25,052 nt of DNA from a virus. Position numbers and translations under genes: made by a program. This document shows positions 15,938 through 22,409 of this stretch, in pieces. Location of the stretch: IMG/VR virus record IMGVR_UViG_3300031918_000138, positions 1 to 25,052 of that record; one strand, written 5' to 3'. Under the pieces are notes generated by a model. The model was not told the DNA's origin. It saw only the letters and a list, made by a program, of their open reading frames with translations, and did not search any database. How positions within the stretch are numbered: position 1 is the first letter of the stretch; each line of letters begins with the position of its first letter.

Positions 15938-16857
15938 GACGGCACGCTGCCACCGGCCGCTGACACGGCACGCTGGGCGACGAGGTCGAGGACGTCGCCG
16001 ACGCGGTACAGGGGGCGGCCGTCGGTGGTGGCGCGTGGCCGGCCCTGCTCGTCGTGTGCGGGGGCGAGGAGGCGTCGGCGCTTCCATTGGCGGATGAGCT
16101 CGGGGGTGATGTCGCGGCCGAGGCCGGCGACGGCGCGGGCGATGTCGACGGCGGGCAGGACGTGGTCGCGCAGCTGCTCGAGCATGGCGGCCTGGCGTTG
16201 GTGTACGTCCCAGGTGGTGCCGCAGCGTGGGCAGGTGACGTCGGTGCGGTCGGCGCGGGCGTAGAGCTCTTCGGCGCAGTCGGTGGCGGCGAGGTGTTCG
16301 GGGGTTTCGATGAGGGCGCCGCAGCGGCCGACGTACACGCGGTCGGCGGGGCGGTCGATGGCGGCGCGTGCTTGGCGGGTGGCGGCGAGGATCTCGTCGA
16401 CGACTTGGGGGCCGTCGGGGTGGCGGGCGATCCAGTCGACGGCGTCGGTGAGGTAGGTGGCGATCGCGAGCCATGACTGGGGGACGGTGTGGCCGCGGAT
16501 GCCGGCGACCCAGTCGACGTTGGCGAGGATCGTCATGCGGGCGACCCAGCCGGCTTCGCTGGCGCGCAGGTCGAAGGGTAGTGGGGTGGCGGCTGTGGTT
16601 TGCGGCCAGGCGGTGTCGGCGTCGGTGTAGCCGATGCGCAGCTGCCGGGCGAGGGTGATCTCGAGGTCGGCCATGAGGCTGGGGAGGTCTTCGAGGGTGC
16701 GGCGTAGGCGGACGGTGCAGTGGTGGCACAGGTACCGGTCGGGGCGCAGCTGGGGTGCGGCGGTGGGTTGCCCGTCTGGGGTGCGGCCGTGGGGCAGGGG
16801 GCAGGTGCCGTCGGTGGTGACGAGGCGGGTGTAGCCGGCTGGGCGGGTGCGGGTCAT
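15934..16857 (-). CDS. Two-zinc-site protein with C-terminal MerR-like helix-turn-helix
   Basis: A protein of 307 residues starting at ATG 16857 (ATGA overlap). An N-terminal site is formed by C19, H23 and the pair C44-x-x-C47 (YLCHHC). A second site uses C179, C194 and C209-x-x-C212 (VTCPRCGTTWDVHQRQ). Between them lies a helical region (EITLARQLRIGYTD, then VDWVAGIRGHTVPQSWLAIA). Residues 236-293 read as a MerR/excisionase-like helix-turn-helix: ITPELIRQWKRRRLLAPAHD, a turn, then GRPLYRVGDVLDLVAQR. This architecture recurs in actinophages and their hosts with no assigned function. A regulator or DNA-adaptor role is plausible from the HTH, but no target is known. Confidence 0.78.
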   Translation of the reverse strand: MTRTRPAGYTRLVTTDGTCPLPHGRTPDGQPTAAPQLRPDRYLCHHCTVRLRRTLEDLPSLMADLEITLARQLRIGYTDADTAWPQTTAATPLPFDLRASEAGWVARMTILANVDWVAGIRGHTVPQSWLAIATYLTDAVDWIARHPDGPQVVDEILAATRQARAAIDRPADRVYVGRCGALIETPEHLAATDCAEELYARADRTDVTCPRCGTTWDVHQRQAAMLEQLRDHVLPAVDIARAVAGLGRDITPELIRQWKRRRLLAPAHDEQGRPRATTDGRPLYRVGDVLDLVAQRAVSAAGGSVPS

Positions 16858-17102
16858 GCGTGCTCCTCGTGGCTCGCGCGCGGGCCAACCTCGGAACGTC
16901 CCGGGCCGGGCACGTCTGGGTCCGCGAGGAGACCGGCGGCGGCGAGAGCGTCGAGTACGGCGTCGGCGGCGGCAGCGGCGTGCTGGTCTAGCGTCAAGCG
17001 GACACGAGACCGCACCCGTGAGATCAGGGCGTTACGGGCAGCGTGACGGCACGCCTCGCGCACGTCCTCCACCGCCGCTCGCGCCGTCACGTCCGGGGCC
17101 AT
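16854..17102 (-). CDS. Small helical protein of unknown function
   Basis: A protein of 82 residues. ATG 17102 is chosen because GAGGTG lies six bases upstream; it starts inside the end of the preceding gene (16-nt overlap). The frame stays open to 17162, but that extension lacks a ribosome site. The product is almost wholly helical: VTARAAVEDVREACRHAARN, a basic stretch SRVRSRVRLTLD, then AAAAADAVLDALAAAGLLAD and a Pro/Gly-rich end. It is not recognised. Its stop overlaps the start of the zinc/HTH gene, so the two are probably co-translated. Confidence 0.68.
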   Translation of the reverse strand: MAPDVTARAAVEDVREACRHAARNALISRVRSRVRLTLDQHAAAAADAVLDALAAAGLLADPDVPGPGRSEVGPRASHEEHA

Positions 17103-17377
17103 TTGGACACCTCGCCGACGGCCTTGCCCTGGCAGAAGAGCAGATCGAAGTCGTCCAGGCATGGCCCGCAGAAGTGGACCTCAGCCTGGAGGACGCGTGG
17201 GACGCCGTCTCCGAGCCGGTTCCCCACGACCGCGATGGCGCGGAGGCGTGTCGAGGTGCGTGTCTCGGTGATGCGCGTGAGCGTCTTGGTGAACTGGGTG
17301 CGGTTCGCGTCGGTGATCTCGGCGCGGCAGCGGTCACAGGTCACGATGGTGCGCGCCGCGATGCGTCGCTCAGTCAT
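17087..17377 (-). CDS. Small four-cysteine zinc-binding protein
   Basis: A protein of 96 residues starting at ATG 17377, with AGGAAG seven bases upstream. Two CxxC knuckles, C14-x-x-C17 (VTCDRC) and C70-x-x-C73 (VHFCGPC), flank a beta-rich centre and would bind one zinc ion. The C-terminus continues LDDFDLLFCQGKAVGEVSKW. Many actinophages carry small proteins of this shape in the region before the structural genes; no function is established. It is one of several Cys-rich products in a row here. Confidence 0.75.
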   Translation of the reverse strand: MTERRIAARTIVTCDRCRAEITDANRTQFTKTLTRITETRTSTRLRAIAVVGNRLGDGVPRVLQAEVHFCGPCLDDFDLLFCQGKAVGEVSKWPRT

Positions 17378-17428
17378 GGTCCGCTTCCTCTCGGATCGTG
17401 TTCATGGGTTCGGGCTGGTGGCTGGTCT

Positions 17429-17989
17429 TCATGGGTGCGGCTGGTTGGGATCGCCGTAGCCGGCGGCGCGGAGGAGGTGGAGGGCGTCGGCGAGGAGGAG
17501 TCGGATCGGGGTGAGGTGGTTGGTGTCCTGGGGGTCGCAGCTGGTGCAGCAGGGCGGTCCGGGTTCGTTGTCGCGCCAGGCGCATCCACCGAGGCAGGCC
17601 TGGGCGTCGGTGCAGCTGCAGACGCGGCAGCGGGGTTCGGGTGCGCGGAGCTGCTCGAGGTTGCCGAGGCGGATCCAGGCCCACCAGCGGTGGGCGTTGG
17701 GTGCGCCGACGCCGCGGCGTTGGACGACGAGGAGGGCGATGTCGGCGTCGGCGTGGCGGCGTTCGGTATCGGTTTCGTTGAGCCAGCGGTCGATGTCGAG
17801 GTCGGAGGCGTGGCGGGCGGCGTCGCCGCCTTTGACTTCGAGGATGGCTCCGGGGCACAGGAGGATGTCGCCGCGGTCGGCGGCTCCGGCGAGGGCGCGG
17901 CGTTCGGCGGTGCCGAAGCCGTTGGTGCGGGCGGCGCGGACGACGGCGGTTTCGGCTGCGGTGCCGATGGCTTTGGGGCGGTTGACCAT
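17429..17989 (-). CDS. Hjc-like PD-(D/E)XK nuclease with Cys-rich C-terminal domain
   Basis: A protein of 186 residues starting at ATG 17989, with GAGGAG about eight bases upstream. Residues 1-115 fit an archaeal-type Holliday junction resolvase fold: E13 in AETAVVRAARTNGFGTAERR, D41 in RGDILLCPG, and E51-V-K53 in AILEVKGG, followed by a helix and a strand ADIALLVVQRRG. Residues 121-151 form a separate domain with eight cysteines (CRVCSCTDAQACLGG, then CAW and CCTSC), a pattern shared with small phage zinc-binding domains. The fold predicts cleavage of branched or ended DNA during replication or packaging. Junction specificity is an inference from similarity to Hjc. The gene lies 12 nt after the preceding one. 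Confidence 0.75.
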   Translation of the reverse strand: MVNRPKAIGTAAETAVVRAARTNGFGTAERRALAGAADRGDILLCPGAILEVKGGDAARHASDLDIDRWLNETDTERRHADADIALLVVQRRGVGAPNAHRWWAWIRLGNLEQLRAPEPRCRVCSCTDAQACLGGCAWRDNEPGPPCCTSCDPQDTNHLTPIRLLLADALHLLRAAGYGDPNQPHP

Positions 17990-18001
17990 GGGGGTGGCTC
18001 C

Positions 18002-18430
18002 TCAGAACGGTGGGGTGTCGGGGTAGCCGGCGCCGTGGGGGGTGGTGACGGGGAGGGGTTGGGTGGCGATGGGTGGTGTGCCGCAGTGGTGGGCGATGAG
18101 GACGGTGACTTGGTCGGCGGGGCGTCGGGTGGCGATGGGGTGGAGGCCGGGCCAGTGGCGGTTGATGAGTTCGCCGCGGGTTGGCCAGGGTCCGGCGAGC
18201 TGCCAGGTGGGGCGGGCGAGGATGACGGCGGCGGCTTCTTCGCGCCAGGTGGCTCGGTAGGGGTCGGTGATGGCGAGGCCGGCCATGAGGGGGGCGTCGT
18301 ATCCGGCGATGACGGTGCGGCCGCAGGTGGCGCAGTGGCGGGTGTGGGCGTTGGTTCCGGTGAGGGTGGGGTCGTCGCCACGACGGGTGGCGAGGGCTGC
18401 GTGGATGGCGCTGGTGCGGGTGGTGGTCAT
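18002..18430 (-). CDS. Zinc-ribbon-like hypothetical protein beside the repeat region
   Basis: A protein of 142 residues starting at ATG 18430. No Shine-Dalgarno sequence is visible, and repeat copy 1 ends only 15 nt upstream; further upstream the frame runs through the non-coding repeats. Metal-site candidates are C33-x-x-C36 (HCATCG) and HHC at 114-116 near the C-terminus, with a centre of TVIAGYDAPLMAGLAITDPY and helices EEAAAVILARPTWQ. The spacing of CxxC and a late HxC resembles small zinc-ribbon proteins found in actinophages. It is the first gene after the half-site array, so it may be controlled from there. No enzymatic role is claimed. Confidence 0.68.
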   Translation of the reverse strand: MTTTRTSAIHAALATRRGDDPTLTGTNAHTRHCATCGRTVIAGYDAPLMAGLAITDPYRATWREEAAAVILARPTWQLAGPWPTRGELINRHWPGLHPIATRRPADQVTVLIAHHCGTPPIATQPLPVTTPHGAGYPDTPPF

Positions 18431-18444
18431 GGGTGGTGGGGTGT

Positions 18445-18646
18445 CGGATGACGCGTGACACGTTGGTCTGGTATCGACGTCTGTCGCATGTATGTGTGCG
18501 CGCGCGTAGAGGGGCGAACGTAGACACACGTGTCATGCGTCATCCGTGGCATTGAGTGGATGCGGGGTTGACGTGTCATATGCGTCATTACCTGCGGAGA
18601 TGCTGGGCTGATGTGTCGCGGTGTTGGGATGACGCGTGTGACGCGT
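18445..18646. repeat. Four paired GYGTCAY repeats (iteron-like)
   Basis: Copy 2 (18529-18546) reads CGTGTCATGCGTCATCCG. Copy 1 (18445-18462) is its reverse complement with one change in 18 bases. Copy 3 (about 18572-18590) has the same two halves two bases apart, CGTGTCATATGCGTCATTA. Copy 4 (about 18627-18646, inverted) reads GCGTCACACGCGTCATCCC on the minus strand. Each is a direct pair of 7-mers, spaced 0, 0, 2 and 2 bases. Orientation alternates: minus, plus, plus, minus. Confidence 0.8.
18485..18508. other. 24-nt alternating purine-pyrimidine tract (possible Z-DNA)
   Basis: The plus strand runs CGCATGTATG then TGTGCGCGCGCGTA with strict pyrimidine-purine alternation over 24 bases, ending in four CG steps. 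Such tracts can flip to Z-DNA or unwind under negative supercoiling. It lies between repeat copies 1 and 2. Confidence 0.6.
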
Positions 18647-18686
18647 CGGTGCTGGCGATGTGTCATGGCGGTGGGCATCGTGGGGG

Positions 18687-21332
18687 TCACCAGCCGGTCG
18701 CGTAGCCGTCGCGGGGTTCAGCTGATGACGCATCGGCTTCGTCGGTGACGGGTTCGAGGAGGCGGATTCCGTCGATCCAGCGGGCTGCTGTGTCGCGGTT
18801 GAGGCGTGCGCTGAAGCGGGCGACGAGCTGCTGGGAGAGGGCTTTCGGGGAGACGGGTTCTTCGCCTTCGGTGCGGCACCAGGCTTCGTAGGCGGAGCGC
18901 AGGGCGCTGCTCTTGACGTGGTGCAGCTGGCTGTTGGGGGAGCCGACGCTGCAGCGTTCGTCGACGAAGCGGGCGACGGTGTCGGTGTCGCGTTCGTAGG
19001 CGATGGTTGCGGCGCGTGCGGCGGGGGGTTCGGCGAGGCCGTGGGTGAAGTAGTCGGCGGCGCCGCGGATCGCCCAGGCGAGGATGGCGGGGCCTTCAGC
19101 GGTGACGAGCTGGTCTTCGAGGCCGGCGATGCGGGCCTCTTCGGGGACGACGTGTTCGAAGGGGAGCATGCGGATGCGGCGCCAGAAGGCTGGGCCGCCG
19201 GCTTTGACGGTGGGCAGGTGGTTGGCGAGGAGCCAGAGGGTGTGGGTGGGGGTGAAGGTGAACCAGTCCTGGCGCATGAAGCGGCCGCTGATGGGGTCGG
19301 AGCCGGTGAGCTGCTTGACGCGGGCTTCACCGAACCGTTGGCCGTCTTCGAGTTCGGAGGAGATGACGAGGCGTGCTCCGGATAGGCGCGCGATCTCGGT
19401 GGGGTGGCCATGGTTGGTGGTGTCGAGGAGCATCTCGGCGGGCGCGGACAGGGCGTAGCCGTCGTCTCCGAGGCCGAGGAGGCGTTGCAGGACGCCGGCG
19501 AAGGTGGTCTTGCCGTTGGCGCCGGAGCCGTGCGCGAAGGGCATGAGCTGTTCGAGGACCTGGCCGACGAGGCTGATGCCGATAAGGCGCTGGATGTAGG
19601 TGGCCATGGTGGGGTCGCCGGCGAAGGTGTCGGCGAGGAAGGAGTTCCAGCGGGCGGGGGTGGTGGTGAAGTCGGGGGCGACGGTGGTGGTGCGGGTGTG
19701 CAGGGCTGCGGGGTTGGGGTGGGACAGTGTCCCGGTGCGGAGGTTGACGACGCCGGCGGGGGTGTTGAGCTCGTAGGGGTGAGCGTCGAGCTGGTCGATG
19801 TCGACGGCGACGCGGGTGTCGTTGCGGGCGATGGCGGGCATGGCTTCCAGGCCGCGGCGCGACAGGCTGCTCTTGCGGTGGCGGGCGAGCTCGTCGTTGC
19901 GGTGCCCGTCGGGGTCGGCGGTGGGCAGGTGGCGTGCGATGTCGCGTGCGAGCTCGCTGACGGCGCCGTTGTCGTAGACCCAGCGGTGCCCGTTCCAGGT
20001 GATCCAGGCGCCGCGTTGGCGGACGTAGCGGATGGTCTGGCCGTAGGTGTCGACGAGGCGTAGGGCGTTGCCGTCGTCGGTCGGTGAGTAGGTGACGGGC
20101 TCTGCTGTGACGGGTGTGGGGGTGGGTGTCCCGGTGTTGGTGGTCCGCGTCCCGGGTTGGGGGGTGGGTGTCGCGGTGGTGGGGGCGAGGAGGGCTGCGA
20201 GGTCGTCGGAGGTTGCGTGATCGACGGTGCGGCGTTCTTCGGCGCGTTGCCCGTAGCCGGCGGCGTAGAGGGCCTTGGCCGCGGCAGCGTGGTCGCCGGC
20301 GTGCTCGAGGACGGTGTACGCGCCGGGCTTGGTGTAGGGGATCTCGGTCTGGAAGTCGGTGCTCGAGGTGAAGACGTAGAGGCGGTCGCGGCCGTCCTGT
20401 GCGCCTCCGGTGGTGGCGCTGATACCGATGGTTTTGCCGGGGCGGCGCCAGTAGCGGCGGCCGCCGCGTTGGGTGACGAACACCCAGCCGTGGGGGGTGA
20501 GGATGTCGGCCCAGTCGGTGCGGGCCTCGTAGTCGTCGAGCGGCGACACGCCTTCGCTGGGGTCGCGTGGTCCGGTGGTGTGAACCACTGGACCGGTCTG
20601 GGTGGAGGCGAGGTCGGGGGTTTCGTCGAGGGTGCGTAGGAGGGCGTGGAAAGCGTCGCGCTCGTCGAGGGTGAGGGTTACCGCGGTCGACGGGCCGCCG
20701 ATGAGGCGCATCCAGGGTCGGCCGGTGGCGTGGTGGCGTGATGGGGCGACGACGACCTGTCCGCCTTCGCCGCGGGTCTCGGCGAGGACCTGTAGGACGT
20801 CACGCTCGGTCGTGTGGGCGATCTTCTGCAAGCGCGCGGCCTGGAGGGCCAGGTCGGTGATGTCGGCGGCTTTGGCGGTCTCCTGCGTCTTCCAGTCGGC
20901 GAGCTCGTCGGGTGTGCTGGGGCGGCGGGCGAGCTTGGTGTTGCCGGGGACGATGCCGTCGAGGCGGTAGTGGAAGTGGATGCCACCGGAGGGGGAGGCT
21001 TCGACCCAGCCGCTGGTGATCTTCGACCAGAGGGTGCCGAGGCCGGAGTCGTCGGCGAGGGCCTTCAGCTCGGACAGGCGCGCGGCGGCGCGGCCTTCGA
21101 TCTCGGTCATCTCGGCGTTGCCGGAGACGGCGCCTTGGACGACGCCGAGGTCCCATTGGCGGGGGTCGTCGGGGGCGAAGAAGGCGCGCACGACGTCCTC
21201 GGTGGGGAGCGCCTGGGTGAGGCGCTTCCAGTCGATCGCGGGCGCTTTCGATCCGTCGCTGCGGATGGGGACGACGCTGTAGCCGGCGGCGAGCATGGCG
21301 AGGGCGGCGTCGAGGATCGGGGTGTCGTTCAC
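18687..21332 (-). CDS. Primase-polymerase fused to D5-type SF3 helicase
   Basis: A protein of 881 residues starting at GTG 21332 in a GTGA overlap. Residues 1-215 form a prim-pol domain: LDAALAMLAAGYSVVPIRSD, the strand QWDLGVVQGAVSG followed by MTEIEG, and the catalytic-type GGIHFHYR (117-123). Residues 216-420 are a linker, partly Thr/Pro-rich (PTPQPGTRTTNTGTPTPTP). Residues 421-590 correspond to D5_N. The SF3 helicase follows with Walker A GSGANGKTT (602-610), a Walker B-like strand ARLVISSELEDG, the NHLP motif (704-707) and an arginine-finger region FWRRIRMLPFEHVV. A C-terminal domain may bind DNA. It would prime and unwind phage DNA, and no DNA polymerase is visible in the window. The repeat region immediately after its stop could be its origin. 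Confidence 0.93.
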   Translation of the reverse strand: MNDTPILDAALAMLAAGYSVVPIRSDGSKAPAIDWKRLTQALPTEDVVRAFFAPDDPRQWDLGVVQGAVSGNAEMTEIEGRAAARLSELKALADDSGLGTLWSKITSGWVEASPSGGIHFHYRLDGIVPGNTKLARRPSTPDELADWKTQETAKAADITDLALQAARLQKIAHTTERDVLQVLAETRGEGGQVVVAPSRHHATGRPWMRLIGGPSTAVTLTLDERDAFHALLRTLDETPDLASTQTGPVVHTTGPRDPSEGVSPLDDYEARTDWADILTPHGWVFVTQRGGRRYWRRPGKTIGISATTGGAQDGRDRLYVFTSSTDFQTEIPYTKPGAYTVLEHAGDHAAAAKALYAAGYGQRAEERRTVDHATSDDLAALLAPTTATPTPQPGTRTTNTGTPTPTPVTAEPVTYSPTDDGNALRLVDTYGQTIRYVRQRGAWITWNGHRWVYDNGAVSELARDIARHLPTADPDGHRNDELARHRKSSLSRRGLEAMPAIARNDTRVAVDIDQLDAHPYELNTPAGVVNLRTGTLSHPNPAALHTRTTTVAPDFTTTPARWNSFLADTFAGDPTMATYIQRLIGISLVGQVLEQLMPFAHGSGANGKTTFAGVLQRLLGLGDDGYALSAPAEMLLDTTNHGHPTEIARLSGARLVISSELEDGQRFGEARVKQLTGSDPISGRFMRQDWFTFTPTHTLWLLANHLPTVKAGGPAFWRRIRMLPFEHVVPEEARIAGLEDQLVTAEGPAILAWAIRGAADYFTHGLAEPPAARAATIAYERDTDTVARFVDERCSVGSPNSQLHHVKSSALRSAYEAWCRTEGEEPVSPKALSQQLVARFSARLNRDTAARWIDGIRLLEPVTDEADASSAEPRDGYATGW

Positions 21333-21757
21333 GCGCGGCGTCCGATCGCGGCGACGTCGACGGGTGGCCCGGCGAGGCCTGCGCGTGAGGGGTGCGGATC
21401 CCAGACGAGGGCGCCGGTGCGGGCGTCGACGATGACGGCGTGCTCGAAGTCACCGCGGGGTGAGGGCCCGGTGGCGATGGCGTGCGGCCAGGCGTTGTCG
21501 GGCTCGAGGTAGATGGGGAAGGTCGGCTGCAGCAGGTGGAGGGTCTGGCCGGCGGGGATCAGCTGGGTGACGAAGGCGACGGTGTCGGTCCACCAGGCGG
21601 TGGAGGTGTCGTCGCCGCGCGCCTGGTCGATGGCGATGAAGTGGGGCACGTCGGCCGGGTCGGTGAGGTCCAGGAGGCAGGCGATCGCGGTCCGCCAGCA
21701 GTCGCCGGCGATCGGGCCGCCGACGTCGGTGATGGTCTGTGTGAGGAACGTGGTCAC
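21329..21757 (-). CDS. Papain-like fold protein (predicted cysteine peptidase-like)
   Basis: A protein of 142 residues starting at GTG 21757. The possible catalytic set is C20 in GGPIAGDCWRTAIACLLDLT, H106 in FEHAVIVD, and D120 in VWDPHPS. Phage proteins with this Gly-x-Cys helix, DVPHF and WDPHPS-Gly pattern are frequent in actinophages and related to papain-like or C39-like folds. The gene sits between a small gene and the primase, with a GTGA overlap to the latter, so it may belong to replication or to host takeover. Activity cannot be shown; an inactive fold or an amidotransferase-like role is possible. Confidence 0.65.
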   Translation of the reverse strand: MTTFLTQTITDVGGPIAGDCWRTAIACLLDLTDPADVPHFIAIDQARGDDTSTAWWTDTVAFVTQLIPAGQTLHLLQPTFPIYLEPDNAWPHAIATGPSPRGDFEHAVIVDARTGALVWDPHPSRAGLAGPPVDVAAIGRRA

Positions 21758-22083
21758 CGCGTCAGGCTTCCGAGAGCAGGTCGAACACGTCCGGCTGCGT
21801 CAGGCCGCTGGTGGGGTTGCGTCGGGGCAAGCCCCCCCCCCTGTGCTGGCGTGGCGCTGGCGGGGGCGACGTATCCGTCGTCGTCGCAGCCGTCGGGGTT
21901 GACCTCGACTTCGAGGGGGGTGTCGTCGCAGCGGCGCATGGTCAGGCGCCAGCGGTGGGCTTCGATGAGGGTCTTGACGGCGGTGACGCGCAGGGTGGCG
22001 GTCGCGGGGCCGTGGTGGGCGCAGGTGTGCACGACGTTGACCAGGGAGCCGGGTCGGTAGGGGTTGTGTGTCCTGCGTGGCAC
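21754..22083 (-). CDS. Small protein of unknown function; reading frame changes at a G10 run
   Basis: As written, the frame from GTG 22083 (AAGGAG seven bases upstream) runs to TGA 21756-21754 for 109 residues. The first 80 residues are sound: NPYRPGSLVNVVHTCAHHGP, then VTAVKTLIEAHRWRLTMRRC and a Cys/Asp-rich strand. After ten G (21841-21832, coding strand) the written frame becomes Arg/Pro-rich with 11 of 25 codons ending in A or T. Reading one base further along gives LPRRNPTSGLTQPDVFDLLS then EA and TGA at 21764-21762, with 20 of 22 third positions G or C. That tail is the likely true one. The gene is not recognised beyond resemblance to short actinophage proteins. Confidence 0.6.
   Translation of the reverse strand: MPRRTHNPYRPGSLVNVVHTCAHHGPATATLRVTAVKTLIEAHRWRLTMRRCDDTPLEVEVNPDGCDDDGYVAPASATPAQGGGLAPTQPHQRPDAAGRVRPALGSLTR
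21832..21841 (-). other. Run of ten G (coding strand), probable frame-change point
   Basis: Ten consecutive C on the plus strand. Nine instead of ten would put the good-looking downstream frame in phase. This could be a sequencing error, real length variation, or transcriptional slippage. Confidence 0.75.
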
Positions 22084-22184
22084 GGGGTGTCTCCTTGGTC
22101 GTGGTGCTGGTGTGTGGTGGTCCCCGCGGCCCTGACGTGATCGGGCTGCACCGCGTGGTGGCGCGGGGGTACGTGCGTGCCGGG

Positions 22185-22400
22185 TCAGCCGGCGAGAGGG
22201 AACGGGTCGACGTCGTCAGGGGCTTCCTTGGGCGGGGTCGTATCGGCGCGGACGGCGTCGACGTCGATCCAGCCTCGGGTGAGGAGCGCTTCGGCCATCG
22301 CGGAGGTGGCGGTGGAGGTGGTCTTGGAGCGCAGGACGCCGGCGACGGCGGTGCGGATCTTGAGCCAGTCGCTGACGGGGATCTCGGTGTTCTTGGCCAT
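22185..22400 (-). CDS. Small unknown protein with acidic, Pro-rich tail
   Basis: A protein of 71 residues starting at ATG 22400. The ribosome site AGGAG overlaps the stop codon of the preceding gene (TAGGAG). Residues 1-50 are helical (SDWLKIRTAVAGVLRSKTTS, then TSAMAEALLTRGWIDV); residues 51-71 are acidic and Pro-rich (APDDVDPFPLAG). Acidic C-termini ending in hydrophobic residues occur in replication accessory proteins, but nothing more can be said. It follows an ssDNA-binding-like gene by 9 nt. The next 101 nt (22184-22084) are non-coding, with no clear hairpin. Confidence 0.7.
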   Translation of the reverse strand: MAKNTEIPVSDWLKIRTAVAGVLRSKTTSTATSAMAEALLTRGWIDVDAVRADTTPPKEAPDDVDPFPLAG

Positions 22401-22409
22401 GGCGCGCTC

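Larger units (their letters stand above)
18431..18686. promoter_or_regulatory. Non-coding region with iteron-like half-sites; candidate origin or operator
   Basis: A 256-nt gap between the primase/helicase stop and the next gene. It contains four paired copies of a 7-mer half-site GYGTCAY, single half-sites near 18612 and 18660, and a 24-nt alternating purine-pyrimidine tract. Base composition is less GC-rich than the flanks. A GTG-started frame crosses it, but its third positions are not GC-rich and its peptide is driven by the repeats. The position next to the replication protein gene suits an origin; operator sites for the following genes are equally possible. No clear -10/-35 pair is seen. 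Confidence 0.65.

Noticed and set aside
16847-18451. Long plus-strand open frame of 534 codons
   Set aside because: Gly/Val/Ala-rich product with no motifs, opposite genes with clear zinc and nuclease motifs and ribosome sites. It is a GC-skewed antisense shadow.
18427-18690. GTG-started 87-codon frame through the repeat region, in GTGA overlap with the primase stop
   Set aside because: Third positions are rich in A/T, unlike every neighbour, and the peptide merely mirrors the GYGTCAY repeats (MTH/TRH motifs). No ribosome site.
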